A stretch of 64,000 bases of DNA from positions 92,745,235 through 92,809,234 of the forward strand of contig OY829326.1 of NCBI GenBank assembly GCA_963691655.1, written 5' to 3'. Source of the stretch: Toxonevra muliebris. Lineage: Eukaryota; Arthropoda; Insecta; Diptera; Pallopteridae. This document shows positions 1 through 10,784 of the stretch, piece after piece. A program made the position numbers and the translations under genes. The notes below the pieces were generated by a model. That model was not told where the DNA came from. It searched no databases and was given only the letters and a program-made list of their open reading frames with translations. Every line of letters begins with the position of its first letter. Position 1 is the stretch's first letter.

Positions 1-55
1 GAAAATCTCGTAACGCACTTGTGTCCTTCTCACTGTAGTTTGCGGCCAGCGTTGT

Positions 56-259
56 ATGCACCAAACGCCGCAACACGTGCAACTTAAGCAATTGAACACT
101 ACTGGAAATGAAACGTTAAATCCAAGCAAATCTACTGCAATGTTTATATTTACCATATACTTGAGTTTGTTCGCGTTAAATTTCCGATGTAGCCGCAAAG
201 ACTTTTATACATTTTTATTATTATTTTTCGTGCTGCTCCAAAGTACCCATGCCGGCAAG
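56..259 (+). CDS. Possible first coding exon with signal peptide (tentative)
   Basis: A reading frame is open from an ATG at 56. A second in-frame ATG at 140 begins a hydrophobic stretch (residues about 29-66) ending in a plausible signal-peptidase site of the type THA/GK. Directly after this, GCAAG is followed by GTAATC at 260, which could be a splice donor, so the frame may be the first exon of a secreted protein. No downstream exon is recognised and the frame simply runs to a stop at 302-304 if unspliced. AT-rich DNA produces hydrophobic frames by chance, so this may be noise. No family was recognised. Confidence 0.18.
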
Positions 260-304
260 GTAATCATAGGCTACGAACAAAAAATGTCAAATGAAAACAG
301 CTGA

Positions 305-1002
305 CTATTTTCACCCAGTGTACAAACGTGGAGGGTTGCGTAAACACATAATCGTCTACCCACAATTGCGACGTACAACGGTCGACGGCTGACCGCTGTC
401 AAAATTAAAACTCACTAGATCGTATGAAATGGCACAGAATTGCGGATACGTCAACGGTTTTCAGTCGATTTTGATTTGTGACCGACCGTAAATTCGGCTT
501 CGCTTCTTCGGCTCAAAAACGCATTTGCAGCTTCGTCAAAAAATGGCCGTAGTATTTTGCAAAAGATCACAAACATTTCATTTTATAATAAATTTTACAA
601 CAGTAATAAAAAGCTAAACGGGGGCTGCACTCATTCTGAATTTCTCTAACACTTAATCTGGATCGCTAAAAATCTTTAAATGAATTTTAGAAATTTTTGG
701 CTATAACTCAGATTCTGACAGTCTTCATCTCCAAAATTTAGCTAAGCGCCAAGTCAATTTACGAAATTTAACGAAATATCTGTTTTGAAATTTCTACTAT
801 TGTGTCAACATTTTCGAATGCTAACAATGATAACTTTCATATTTTCTCGTACTAGTAACCTTATACTTGTTAATGCCAACTTTGATGAGAAAATGTGAGA
901 GATGAGAATCATGTAGTTGTCAAAGTTTGTCAAAAAATCTATTACAAAATACAAGTAATACATTTGTTATATTTAGAGGTTTTATTAAGCGCAAGCAATG
1001 AA
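305..1002. other. No gene seen
   Basis: AT-rich non-coding sequence. I see no conserved reading frame, terminal repeat or RNA gene. Confidence 0.5.
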
Positions 1003-1261
1003 GAAGACCTTTTTTATGGCTTCAACTAGGTATATTCTTGACGAAAAATGTATGCTGGAACTCTCTTCCAAGCAATCTGAAACTCATACGCAATACGACG
1101 CCTTTTAGAAATGAACTTTTGAGACATTTTTCTATTGAAACTACTATTGTTTAAATTTGTGTTATTATTGTTTTTTAAGTTGACCTATGAATGTGAAAAT
1201 GAAACTTTTTTGTGTTTTGTTAACTTTAATTTTTTGAAATTTGAAAATAAATAAATAAATA
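1003..1261 (+). mobile_element. 3' end of a non-LTR retrotransposon (LINE), 5' truncated
   Basis: In the frame ending at the stop at 1152-1154 the sequence reads CWNSLPSNLKLIRNTTPF and then a basic tail, the typical C-terminus of Jockey/CR1-type reverse transcriptase ORFs (W-N-S-L-P ... F-R-x-x-L-x-x-x-F). About 90 bases later comes an AAATAAATAAATAAATAG tail, typical of such elements. The rest of the element is missing, as expected for 5' truncation during target-primed reverse transcription. The same motif recurs at about 25205-25309 and in altered form near 30190, but those copies belong to other families. Confidence 0.7.
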
Positions 1262-1589
1262 GCTGTGGCGGAATATAAGAAATCTGTTACCATAACTGGA
1301 AGTAGTAATGCTTGTTGTACTCCAGAATAGTTTAATTAATAAGTCCTGCAAACTGATCCAATTGATTCTTTAGAAGATTATGCCTTATATGACGGATATT
1401 ATGTTTTTGTTATAACTAACTTAAAAAACATTTTTAGAAGTCGTAACTATAATTGTAAATGAAGATTGTGCACAAGAATGCGTTGTGGATGATGAGCTAA
1501 AAGACCGAACGAAGAAGCAACCAAAAGAAACATCAAATAGCAAGTCATCAAGTGTGTATAAAAAAGAGTATCCCCCAAATTGAAGATGA

Positions 1590-2007
1590 GTCCCCTTTTC
1601 CATACGGCAAGTTTTCTTGTCTTCAAGTCGAGTTTGTAGGCAAGAGAGGAGACGAGTACAGACTTGCTCGTACCGGCAAGTTTTCTTTTGTGCTGTTCGT
1701 TCTTTGATATTTCTCTTTATTCATATTTGTCATTTTAAGTTGGATGCGCATTGATTTTGGTTTCTTATTAGAAAAATTAAACAATTTTCATTTAAAATTT
1801 CACTTTAATCTATTTATTTTTATTTTATAAGCTGATTTCACTTTTCATTTATTTATTTTTATTTAATAAAATGTTAATAAAAAGTTTTTTACAACTCGAA
1901 TGACAGACAAAGTAAAAGCAGAATAGCCCAAGAAATCTTGCTGTGTGGAAAAGCAAGTGGCAAGTCCAAAATACGATTCTCGAAACTTGCCGTGTGGAAA
2001 AGGGGAC
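1590..2007. mobile_element. Non-autonomous TIR element (MITE), TGA target duplication
   Basis: The ends are inverted repeats: GTCCCCTTTTCCATACGGCA at the left and its near-perfect complement (TGCCGTGTGGAAAAGGGGAC) at the right. The trinucleotide TGA flanks both ends (1587-1589 and 2008-2010). A 3-bp duplication would suit a PIF/Harbinger-type integration, but those usually use TWA, so the superfamily is not certain. The 418-bp body is AT-rich with no transposase. Confidence 0.72.
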
Positions 2008-2141
2008 TGAGCATTCATTTCAATTTCATTTATAAGTTCACCGTGAAAAAATACTGCTAATACAAGGAAATTGGGTAGCTGAACAGCTATATTTTTGTTT
2101 TGTTTTTTTTTTGGTAAAACTGTGCTTTAGGGCGAAGTCCT

Positions 2142-2534
2142 GATTGCTAAATAGGAGGAAGATAACCCGAATTTCGATTATTAATTTAAAAAAATGCAAA
2201 AAAAATATATGTCAGACCTATTTCGATTTAACGGGGTTTCACAATCGAACTACGCATTTGACACAGGTGAATAATATTGTTTATTGCGTTACTGAAATGT
2301 TATAGTTCTGTTATTAGGTGTTCATTTTACAAAAACAAAAGAATGTTTTCATGTTTTTATGACTATAACTAGCGCTTTTTCAATAACAGCAAATGTGTAG
2401 TTCAATTGGAAAGTGACAACGATTCCAATTTTCCAAGAGTACCAGTAAAACCAACGTAAGAATGGCACCAAAGCTTTTGCGTTTTTTTTAACAAATAATA
2501 AAAATTTCCGCTCGTCCCCTCCTATTTAGCAATC
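2142..2534. mobile_element. MITE with 17-bp terminal inverted repeats
   Basis: GATTGCTAAATAGGAGG at 2142-2158 is matched exactly, in inverted orientation, by CCTCCTATTTAGCAATC at 2518-2534. The ~390-bp interior is AT-rich and non-coding. No convincing target duplication was seen, so the real ends may lie a few bases outside. Confidence 0.6.
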
Positions 2535-2872
2535 AAAACATCATAGCTATTTTGAATTAAAAAGTGAAAAAAGAAATTTTTAAATAACAGTTCAATTTAA
2601 AACGCTTTATATAGATACTTACTTTTCGCTCATACACAAATGCTAAAATTCATCACTTTGAAGAAAAATTTGAAGAGTAAACAGCACGATGGCAGAGATG
2701 GTAGTTGCAGCTCTGGTTATAAATTAAATAAATTAAATTTTGGAAAAAAAAAATAAATAGTGTTGAATTTGGGTGAAAAATTGGTTGAATTCATTTTATT
2801 TAGTAACAGTCTTTTTATCGATGACATCTCACTACATGAACATATTTTCCACAAATGAAAAATGCACTAATA

Positions 2873-3147
2873 GTGCGAACACACAAGAGTAAATTTCGTT
2901 GAAATTCTGAATATCAAATTTGGACACTTGTCAAAAAAGGAGTTTCGTTTTTGATAGATTATAAGTTTGGAGAAGAATTTTTGTGTGTGTTTTGTGAAAA
3001 TTTTCAATTGGATTTGGACAGATAGAATTTATATTGCAATTACAGATAATTGGAGAATTTCATTTGACAGTTTTTATATGACGAAATTCCATATTTCAGA
3101 AGCATTTCCAACGAAACGCAAAATTTGCGAGCGCAGTGCTGACATAG
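2873..3147. mobile_element. MITE of the GTGCGGACACACGAGAG family, diverged copy
   Basis: The left end GTGCGAACACACAAGAG and the following ~200 bp match, in reverse orientation, the element at 35846-36356, including a TTTTTGTGTGTGTTTTGTG segment and an AATTTCATTTGACA segment. The right end is much degraded (around GAGCGCAGTGCTGACATA). The short reading frame at 2967-3179 lies inside it and is not taken as a gene. Confidence 0.6.
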
Positions 3148-4404
3148 TATTATTGGTAAGGCTGTATGAGCGAAGTTAAAAACCATATAAATCACCACGC
3201 GCAAAGCTTTCTTAAATTTTAATGTACAGCCTAAAAGTATGTAACGTACACCGCCGAAAACAGACATTCCAAGGTGAATTTACGATGGTGGAGTTACCAG
3301 CACCTTATTCTCTTCTTCTTTTTTATGGCACCATTTTCTTTCGTGGTGAGCAACGCTGGATGTCGAAAGTTTGTTTAAGTTTGATTATTTGTTTACGTTT
3401 TTTTTGTTTGCCGTAATGGCAGCAACAACAAAGATGTATTGTCATTGCCGTGTTGTCCTACTGTTTTCGTCAGTCGATTTTGACAGTCAGAGTGCTCCGG
3501 CATTATGGCCGCAACAACAAAGCTTTGTTGTTGTTGCCGTTGTAAATTTATTGTACTGCTGCTATCACTTTTTAAAAGTTTACCTTGGTACAGTCATTGG
3601 GTGCGTTTTCCGGGTGCAAATCAGAAAAGCTGATTATGAAATGATTAATCAAAATCAGTAATCAGTGTTTGTGTCTTAGAAACAACATGATGCATTAGTT
3701 ATAAAATTTTTGAAAATCATTAAAGTCCAGTTTGTAGAATTTCCTTCTAAAAATATATTTATATAATTTTTGGATGATTTCGAACTGATGTCGAATTTGT
3801 CAACTGTCAACTGAAAAATAATATGATTACAAAAATGGCGTCCGCTTTGCTAATCAGAAGCACTCAGCGACGCGTTTCTAACACAATTTAAAAAAATAGA
3901 ATTTTCTGTTCGATATTGTAAAAGTACTTATTAATTGGCAGTCTGCCACTCAAAGGGATCAACATGTACATGAGTATGTGCCATAATCGAGTGGTCTGAT
4001 GGAAGTGTGGTCTATCTCGTGGTGATGGCTGGAAACATTGGGCATTTCAGTTAACTGACGCAACCTGTTAATAGTAGCAGTGCAATAGATACGCTAAATA
4101 AAAAGCTGACCAGTAGCACTAAATAACTGTTCACTGTCGGAGGAGCTGGCAAATATTATTTATTTCTAGAATCACTTAAAATTTGTTTACGGCAAAAGTT
4201 GGTCGATGGCTGCCATGATTCTGTTTATCTAAAATCAAAGATTGAATCAACGTATTGATTGATAGACCTGTGCCTATATCCAGAACCAGAATTAAGTACA
4301 AATATTAAAAAATTAAATTTTTGTTAAATCATTAAAAGTTTGTATATTTATATAAGAGAAAAGAACTATCTATCTATCTAGTTTTGAATATAAATATTTG
4401 ATTG
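3148..4404. other. No gene; hairpin and microsatellite
   Basis: No supported gene. At 3511-3537 a palindrome (GCAACAACAAAG joined to CTTTGTTGTTGTTGC) could fold into a hairpin. The text around it, 'cattatggccgcaacaac', resembles 57833-57860, so both may belong to one repeat family. Two small overlapping frames (3222-3416, 3371-3661) are hydrophobic and unrecognised. A short TCTA run lies at 4368-4381, just before the large satellite. Confidence 0.4.
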
Positions 4405-5159
4405 TTCAATTCAATTCAATTCAATTCAATTCAATTCAATTCAATTCAATTCAATTCAATTCAATTCAATTCAATTCAATTCAATTCAATTCAATTCAAT
4501 TCAATTCAATTCAATTCAATTCAATTCAATTCAATTCAATTCAATTCAATTCAATTCAATTCAATTCAATTCAATTCAATTCAATTCAATTCAATTCAAT
4601 TCAATTCAATTCAATTCAATTCAATTCAATTCAATTCAATTCAATTCAATTCAATTCAATTCAATTCAATTCAATTCAATTCAATTCAATTCAATTCAAT
4701 TCAATTCAATTCAATTCAATTCAATTCAATTCAATTCAATTCAATTCAATTCAATTCAATTCAATTCAATTCAATTCAATTCAATTCAATTCAATTCAAT
4801 TCAATTCAATTCAATTCAATTCAATTCAATTCAATTCAATTCAATTCAATTCAATTCAATTCAATTCAATTCAATTCAATTCAATTCAATTCAATTCAAT
4901 TCAATTCAATTCAATTCAATTCAATTCAATTCAATTCAATTCAATTCAATTCAATTCAATTCAATTCAATTCAATTCAATTCAATTCAATTCAATTCAAT
5001 TCAATTCAATTCAATTCAATTCAATTCAATTCAATTCAATTCAATTCAATTCAATTCAATTCAATTCAATTCAATTCAATTCAATTCAATTCAATTCAAT
5101 TCAATTCAATTCAATTCAATTCAATTCAATTCAATTCAATTCAATTCAATTCAATTCAA
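4405..5159. repeat. Perfect (TTCAA)151 pentanucleotide satellite
   Basis: This is an uninterrupted array of 755 bases, exactly 151 copies of TTCAA, with no substitution or indel. Because the unit is 5 nt, it is open in several frames and yields artefactual 250-residue QFNSI-repeat translations, which should not be read as genes. Perfect homogeneity implies recent expansion or constant turnover by slippage or unequal exchange. The copy number in the living genome may differ from that assembled. Confidence 0.98.
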
Positions 5160-5717
5160 ATAAAAAACTATGAGAGATATCCCATTGATCCGGACTAGGA
5201 CTATAAATGTATTGATGATTGTTTTGGAGATATCGTGGCAGTCATTTCGAAAAATGCTGTTTTGATAAAAACTAGTATGAAAGTTCAAACATGCATGACT
5301 GTTGTCCCAGGGTCTGTCAAATTTTACATCTGTAACTTTCAATCAACTGTGAATTTTAAAGAATCTATTTACACACATATTCTAGAGTGATTTTAGCAAA
5401 AACAAAGTGGAGCGCCAGTAACAATTCACGCTTCTTTCCAATACGCTTCTAGTCTTCCTTAAAAGGTAAAAAAGTTTAAATTGCTTCTGCTGACTCTAAT
5501 TGTACTAGCCCCTGCAGGTTCTTTGTTAAAAAAACCACTGATTTCAGTTGGTTGTAAATCTGTGGGTTACTTCAAAAGTAAAAATGGATCAAGCTAACAG
5601 AGAAAATATAACACAGAAATTGGAATGAACATATTTATTTGTATAAATTTTCACTGTAAATCTATAGTAAAAATTATAATAAATTAAAATGCTTATAATC
5701 TTCGGCTTCGGCGCAAA
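5160..5717. other. No gene seen
   Basis: AT-rich sequence between the satellite and a truncated Tc1-type MITE. No supported feature. Confidence 0.5.
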
Positions 5718-6240
5718 GGTACCTAAATAAAAAATATTAACTTTTATAATACAATAAAATTTTTATTAGCTTCCTTAAAAGTTAAACGAAAACCAAAATA
5801 TATTTTCATATTTGAACTCATAATTAATTATAGTAATTAAACATTTCAAATTCTGCTTAAATTGTGTGTGCAAAATAATAAGGACAGCATATAAACTTCA
5901 GTGGAGTATAAACTGAAAATGATTTAATATAAAGAAAAAGTTAAAGATTTCATTTAAGGATATGATAAACTATTGTATCATTACTTTAATATTGTGTTGA
6001 ATATCCTTTATTGTTGATTACAGCCAAACAAGCCGCAGCATAGAGTTAAGCAGTTTCTGGCAAGTGCTCACCGGAATAACCTCCCGTAGATTCTTTACAA
6101 ATACCAAAGCTGATAAATGTTTGATGGGGTTGTAACTCTTTGTTTTAAGCAAGCTAATAAAAGTTTTTCGGAATTATAAATATTTTTTTTATTTAGGTAG
6201 CTTAAACTACTCACTGTCCCTATTATTTTTCACATCACTG
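5718..6240. mobile_element. Tc1/mariner-type MITE, copy 1, left end degraded
   Basis: The right terminus (CACTGTCCCTATTATTTTTC, then ACATCACTG, followed by TA at 6241-6242) is the same as that of the complete copy at 22890-23399. The interior also matches that copy, but the middle part runs in the opposite direction: the segment beginning CTTAAATTGTGTGTGCAAAA here is the complement of about 23150-23195. The left terminus is not recognisable; similarity begins around 5718-5745. Confidence 0.7.
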
Positions 6241-6429
6241 TATATGATACATTCTCTGTCTACGGGAGACCTCCCCCCTCCTGTCCAAAACTGGTTAACG
6301 TATTTTATGGCATATTTGGGCTCAAATGAAAACTTATTAGCTCTAGTTTCGAATGCAACAAGGCCTTTTTTGATTTGGCATGATGGCGACCAATATGGCG
6401 ACTGCAAGTCTACAACCTCACCTTGAAAG

Positions 6430-6790
6430 AATAGTTTTATCAAGCGTACGTTTACCCAAGTCATCATAAAAGAATAGATAAAGCGTTTTTTCATAAATTT
6501 TTTTTCGCTGAACATAAATCTAATATTTTTTTCACGGGATATGTTACGTTTTGTCCCTAACCTCAAAAAAGGTCCAAAAAGGCTGTTTTCGGGTCTTACG
6601 CTTACCCAAGTCTTCATAAAACGACGGGAAAAGTCTAGTGTACTCTCAGTTGATGAACATGAATCTAATGTTATTTTCCACGTGTTACGTGTTGTCCCTA
6701 ACCTCAAAAAATGGAAAATCCCAAAAAACTTTTTTTCGTGTCTCACGTGTCCCAAGTCATCAGAAACTTTCCAAAAAACTTATTAAAACG
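6430..6790. repeat. Three-unit tandem repeat, period about 146-150 bp
   Basis: CCCAAGTCNTCAKAAA recurs at 6455, 6605 and 6751, and the phrase TTGTCCCTAACCTCAAAAAA recurs between them. Units are diverged by point changes and small indels. A 182-codon minus-strand frame (6755-6207) runs through the array and into the MITE; it reflects the repeat structure and shows no known domain, so it is not called as a gene. Confidence 0.75.
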
Positions 6791-7317
6791 GCATATGTGG
6801 AAAACCATAGCAAGGAAAACAATGAAAGTTTATTTGTGAAGGCTATACATTGGTAGTTAGTAGTTATTGGATACCTATAGCAAGAATGGCGATGAAGGTT
6901 TATAAGTTAAGATAGGAAGTAGATTTCAGTAACTGAGTAGAGATTCAGCACTGTTGAATAAATCGAAAAAGAGCATCTCATATAAATGAAATGAAATTAT
7001 CAGAGGTTGGCATGTTTATATATTAATTTTGCTTTAAAAAGGCTTTGTGTTGTTGTAATTTTTGTATTACCAAAACTTTGTCAAGGCCCTACAACGCAGC
7101 TGGGCCCTGGAAAGTGAAAATATTACTATTCAAGCATGTTCGCAAAAGCTTAGAGTAAAAAATTTAAGAAAACGTGTTAATCCGTTTTTGTCCCTAGCTT
7201 TAGAAGTATAATTTTTCAAACTTTAATAAATGACGAACAAGGATACGCATAGGTGAAACTATATTATGTCTGTTGTAAAAGTCCTAAATAATCATAAATT
7301 TAACACAAAAGCTGTTT
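6791..7317. other. No gene; possible repeat fragment
   Basis: No gene. A phrase 'aaccatagcaaggaaaacaa' at about 6801 resembles 'gaaccatagcaaaacaatga' near 16360, just downstream of the gypsy pol remnant. The two could be diverged parts of one element, but the match is short. Confidence 0.3.
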
Positions 7318-7325
7318 ATTGAGCT

Positions 7326-8992
7326 CAGCGGTGGTTCTAGGATTTGGGTTTGGAAGGGCGGGGGGGGGGGGCGGGGGGCTGATTTTACTTAATTAAAAGA
7401 TAAATATCAGACTCACTATTGACCAAAACCCTGACCTAGACCAAAAACTAGTGCAAAAATTTGATCCAATACAGATCAAAAATAGAAAAAAAGAGATAAC
7501 TGAAACGAAACTGAGACTAAAAATCAAACTAGAATCGGATAGAAATTTAGGCGGAAATTTCGACCAAATTTCAAACTAAAATTCAAATACTTTTTTCAGA
7601 TCGAAGTTCAAACCAAAAAAAGAACTAAATTCAGATCAAAAATCTAGATCAAAATGAGACCAAATTCAGATCAAAATCTTGATTATGATTATGATCTTGA
7701 TTGTAAGTTTACGATCTCACAACTCCATAACCAAGCACTTTATTTTTATGAAAAATTGAATACGTTCTTTAAGCCTGTTATAAATTACTTAAAATGTAAA
7801 TATATCTTAATTTGACCAAGAAACCAATACATTGTTAAATTTCAACGAGATCCGTACACGCTTTCGGGTACCGGGCAACAACCGGTAAGAAAAAAACAAT
7901 GTTCAGACCATCAATCGGACCAAAATTCCAACAAAAATCGTCCAAATAAATTCAGGTCAAAACTTCGACTAAAAACCCAAAATTCAGGCCAAATCAAAAC
8001 CAAAATCAGTTTTAAAATTTATTCCAAAATTCAGAAAAAAATTTAGACCACAACTCAGACCAATAGTTAGACAAAACTTTAGGATAAAAAGACACCAAAT
8101 ATCGAACGAAAGTAGTCCAAAATTCAGAACGAAAAACTTGTGTGAATATCTGAAAAATATTTACATAACAAAATTTTAACTTAAATTAAGCAAAAACTAG
8201 ACCAAAATTCCTGACGAATTCAGACCAAATTTTAAAACAAAATTCAGGCCGATCTCGGACCGAAATTCAGACCAAACTTGTATCAAAATTAAGGCAATTC
8301 AGACGAAAATATTAACCACAACTCAAACTAAGAGTTAGATTAAAACTGAGGCTAAAAAGACGCCAAATACAAATTGAAAGCAAACCAAAATTTAGACCAG
8401 AAATCAGATCAAACGCTGGTCTGCAAACGCTGGAAAGCAAATCAAAATTTAGACCAAACATGGATTAAAACTCAAACCAAATTCAGATTAAAATGCAAAC
8501 TAAAATAAAACAAAATTCTGACTTACAATCAAACCAGAATTCAGATCAAAAACGGAAAAGTTAATCCATCATCAGACTAAAATTCAATCCAAAAACTAGA
8601 CCATTATCAAGCTTTCTAAAAGTAAGACATTTATAAGCTGGCGTTGAAATTGTAGATTTAATGTAGTCTTAATGTATTTAATAACCAGCTGCACTGTAAC
8701 GTGCATCCTATTGGCACGCCCAGCATGGCAGCTAATCAGAATTGATTCAAATATCCGACCCCATTTTAATATTTATATTAAATTATTATTTTTAAAATAA
8801 AATATAATATAAAAAATATTTTAAATTTTCGTTTGTTGAAAGTATATACTTTTCACTGCTGATGGCTTTTTTTTTGGAAAAATCTAAATATTTTTGATTT
8901 CTCAAAAATTATTGTTTACTATTTGTTTTCTGGTTCTGGGGGGAGGGGGAGAGGGTTCAGCCCCTATAGTCCCCCCTCTGGATACGCTACTG
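7326..8992. mobile_element. hAT-like non-autonomous element, 8-bp target duplication
   Basis: The left end starts CAGCGGTGGTTCTAGGATTT and the right end finishes CTGGATACGCTACTG, ends of the CAGNGGCGTA...G type typical of many hAT MITEs. They are flanked by ATTGAGCT (7318-7325) and ATTGAGTT (8993-9000), a 7/8 match to an 8-bp target duplication. Just inside each end are G/C homopolymer tracts on complementary strands (about 7358-7378 and 8938-8977). No transposase is present; the body is a degenerate minisatellite. An autonomous partner would have to supply transposase. Confidence 0.8.
7400..8620. repeat. Degenerate minisatellite, AAATTCAGACCAAA-like unit
   Basis: Variants of AATTCAGACCAAAATTC recur dozens of times over about 1.2 kb with irregular spacing, forming the interior of the hAT-like element. 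The array is highly A-rich on this strand and has no reading frame. Confidence 0.8.
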
Positions 8993-9000
8993 ATTGAGTT

Positions 9001-9660
9001 GAATTGAACACAAGTTTTTTTTTTACTGGAAAATGTTAGTAACGTTAAACATGGTTGATGGCAGAGTATGCAATGATAGAGGCTGCATTTAATTAATTTT
9101 TATATTTATTCAATTTACAGTTAAAATACTCGAAAAAAAGTTAGCTCATCCAATTGGTTTATTTGTTGGACTATGGTTAAAAAAAACCCAATCTTGTTAG
9201 TAACGTTGCATAAAAAAACCGGCACCTTTCATTGCCATCAAACATGTGCACGAAATTATTTTCGCTCGAAATTTTGATCCAATTTTTTGATTTAGACTAT
9301 ATTTTATCGAATCGCATCAAAAAATTTAAAGTAAATCATGTATTCTTACCTACCTTTTTCATATTGAAAGCAACAAGTGAGAATGTAGTAAAATATCCAA
9401 CCAATAATGAGTTTTAAAATTTCGCGTTTATATTCCCCGATGCTATACGAGTTACACTTACTTATGCTTATACTTTACACTTATGAACTATGAGTAAATT
9501 AGTGAGATTAAAAAAAAGTAAATTTTTTCGTGTGATTTCGTTTTACAGACCTTCACCATAATTATATGAAATAAAGACAAAAATTATTTGTTTGCTTACA
9601 TAATATTTATGGAAAACTTATATATATAGGGAAGCTACAGCTTATACCATATACATTATA
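9001..9660. other. No gene seen
   Basis: AT-rich. The 61-codon frame at 9232-9417 has no recognised similarity and is not supported. Confidence 0.45.
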
Positions 9661-9661
9661 C

Positions 9662-9940
9662 CTAACGCTCGTATCTTTTTCGGACCAAAAACTGTATATT
9701 TCTACCAACATTTTTAAAAAGCAGTAAATTGATTTGATTTTTTTCTGTAATTGTTATATTGCATTTGTCCTTTGAAGAAATTTGACGAACCGATTCCGGA
9801 TTTGCTATGTTGTATTTATAGAAATCAACGCATGGATATTTCAAGTTACATTTGGTGATCAGAATCCCCTTCAACGTTTCCACTTCTAATCGAGTTATGT
9901 CTGCCGTTTGCATGTATTTATACTCGCTACGTGTTGCCAT
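9662..9940 (-). CDS. Hypothetical 92-residue protein inside TIR element
   Basis: A 92-codon frame begins at ATG in good context (AACAATGGCAACA). It is rich in Lys, Asn and Ile and ends with the basic peptide LVRKRYER encoded by the element's own left terminal repeat. I recognise no domain, membrane segment or signal peptide. It is longer and more evenly composed than most chance frames nearby, but in AT-rich DNA that is weak support. It could be the remnant of a transposon protein or chance. Confidence 0.22.
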   Translation of the reverse strand: MATRSEYKYMQTADITRLEVETLKGILITKCNLKYPCVDFYKYNIANPESVRQISSKDKCNITITEKNQINLLLFKNVGRNIQFLVRKRYER

Positions 9941-10118
9941 TGTTCTCTCTGACGTTTTGCACTGCGATTGATAAATTTTAATTTCGAAGAGTTAAAAAAT
10001 TCAATTTTATATATTTTTCTTAGTATAAACGCGGCATTTTGGTGAAAAAAGCGGTATGCGGTTTTGGAGCCTAAAAAACCGTATACTACCGCGAAAAACT
10101 GTATGTATACGAGCGTTA
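9663..10118. mobile_element. Small TIR element carrying a 92-codon frame
   Basis: TAACGCTCGTAT at 9663-9674 is repeated inverted at 10107-10118 (ATACGAGCGTTA). Near the right end (about 10050-10092) is a further hairpin built from GCGGTATGCGGTTTT and its complement. The inverted termini are only 12 bp, so the element call is moderate. The minus-strand frame at 9940-9662 occupies its left half. Confidence 0.45.
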
Positions 10119-10784
10119 AGTATACTGCTAAACTGTTAGAAACAACATAACTTTACTCTAATGATGCAGTGAGTTTTAACAGTTTTAAAAAGATGCTGCC
10201 AAATTTTTTTTCAGGAACTGTTTTCTGGTGGTAATTTGGGACCGATTTTTCAAGTAATAATGAAAAAGTTTATCCTTAATGCGGCAATTTAGTTAATTTT
10301 GTTTTGTAAATCCAAGCATTCCTTTTTGGATAAAAAAACGTTTCCTCTTTGACTTCCAAAATTTTTTTTATTTGCATCATAATGGAATAGCTGTTTCTAC
10401 GCAATTACATTTTCAGTTGACTTCATATGTATGCTTACAAGGATCTAGGTAGCCATAAAGAGGAGACTTGTAGAGCTACTGAAGTCAACTGACAGATATA
10501 GAATACTCGGGGAATATTTTTCCTCTTATGGTATAAGCAAAAAAAAAAAAAATAGTCAGGCTTAACATTGATTTATACCATAATAGTTCAAAACAGAAGA
10601 ATGTATGTTCGCACTAAGGATAAGCTTTTAAATTTTTACTTGACAAATCGGTCCTAAATTACCAGTAGAAAACAGTTCCCGAGTTTGCCGAGATCTTTTT
10701 AAAACTGTTAAAACTCACTGCATTTTGCAAAAAAAATTAGAAGAAGTTGAGGGTGTTTCTAATGGTTTGGCGGCTACTGTATAT
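10119..10784. mobile_element. Long-TIR (foldback-like) element
   Basis: Two arms of about 150-170 bp are inverted copies of each other. The left arm (10119-10290) and right arm (10590-10784) share CAGTGAGTTTTAACAGTTTT and the phrases GAACTGTTTTCTGG/GAACTGTTTTCTAC and GGACCGATTTNTCAAGTAA. The central ~300 bp is unrelated, AT-rich and non-coding. It directly abuts the preceding TIR element. Confidence 0.7.

Noticed and set aside
4398..5198. Two overlapping 250+ codon frames of repeated QFNSI
   Set aside because: They are translations of the TTCAA satellite; every frame of a 5-nt repeat without stops is open.
6207..6755. 182-codon minus-strand frame
   Set aside because: It spans a three-unit tandem repeat and the end of a Tc1-type MITE. 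Its peptide repeats mirror the DNA repeat and no domain is recognisable.
7420..8620. Regularly spaced repeats resembling a CRISPR array
   Set aside because: Units are short, degenerate and irregularly spaced without constant repeats; the genome is eukaryotic. It is a minisatellite inside a transposon.
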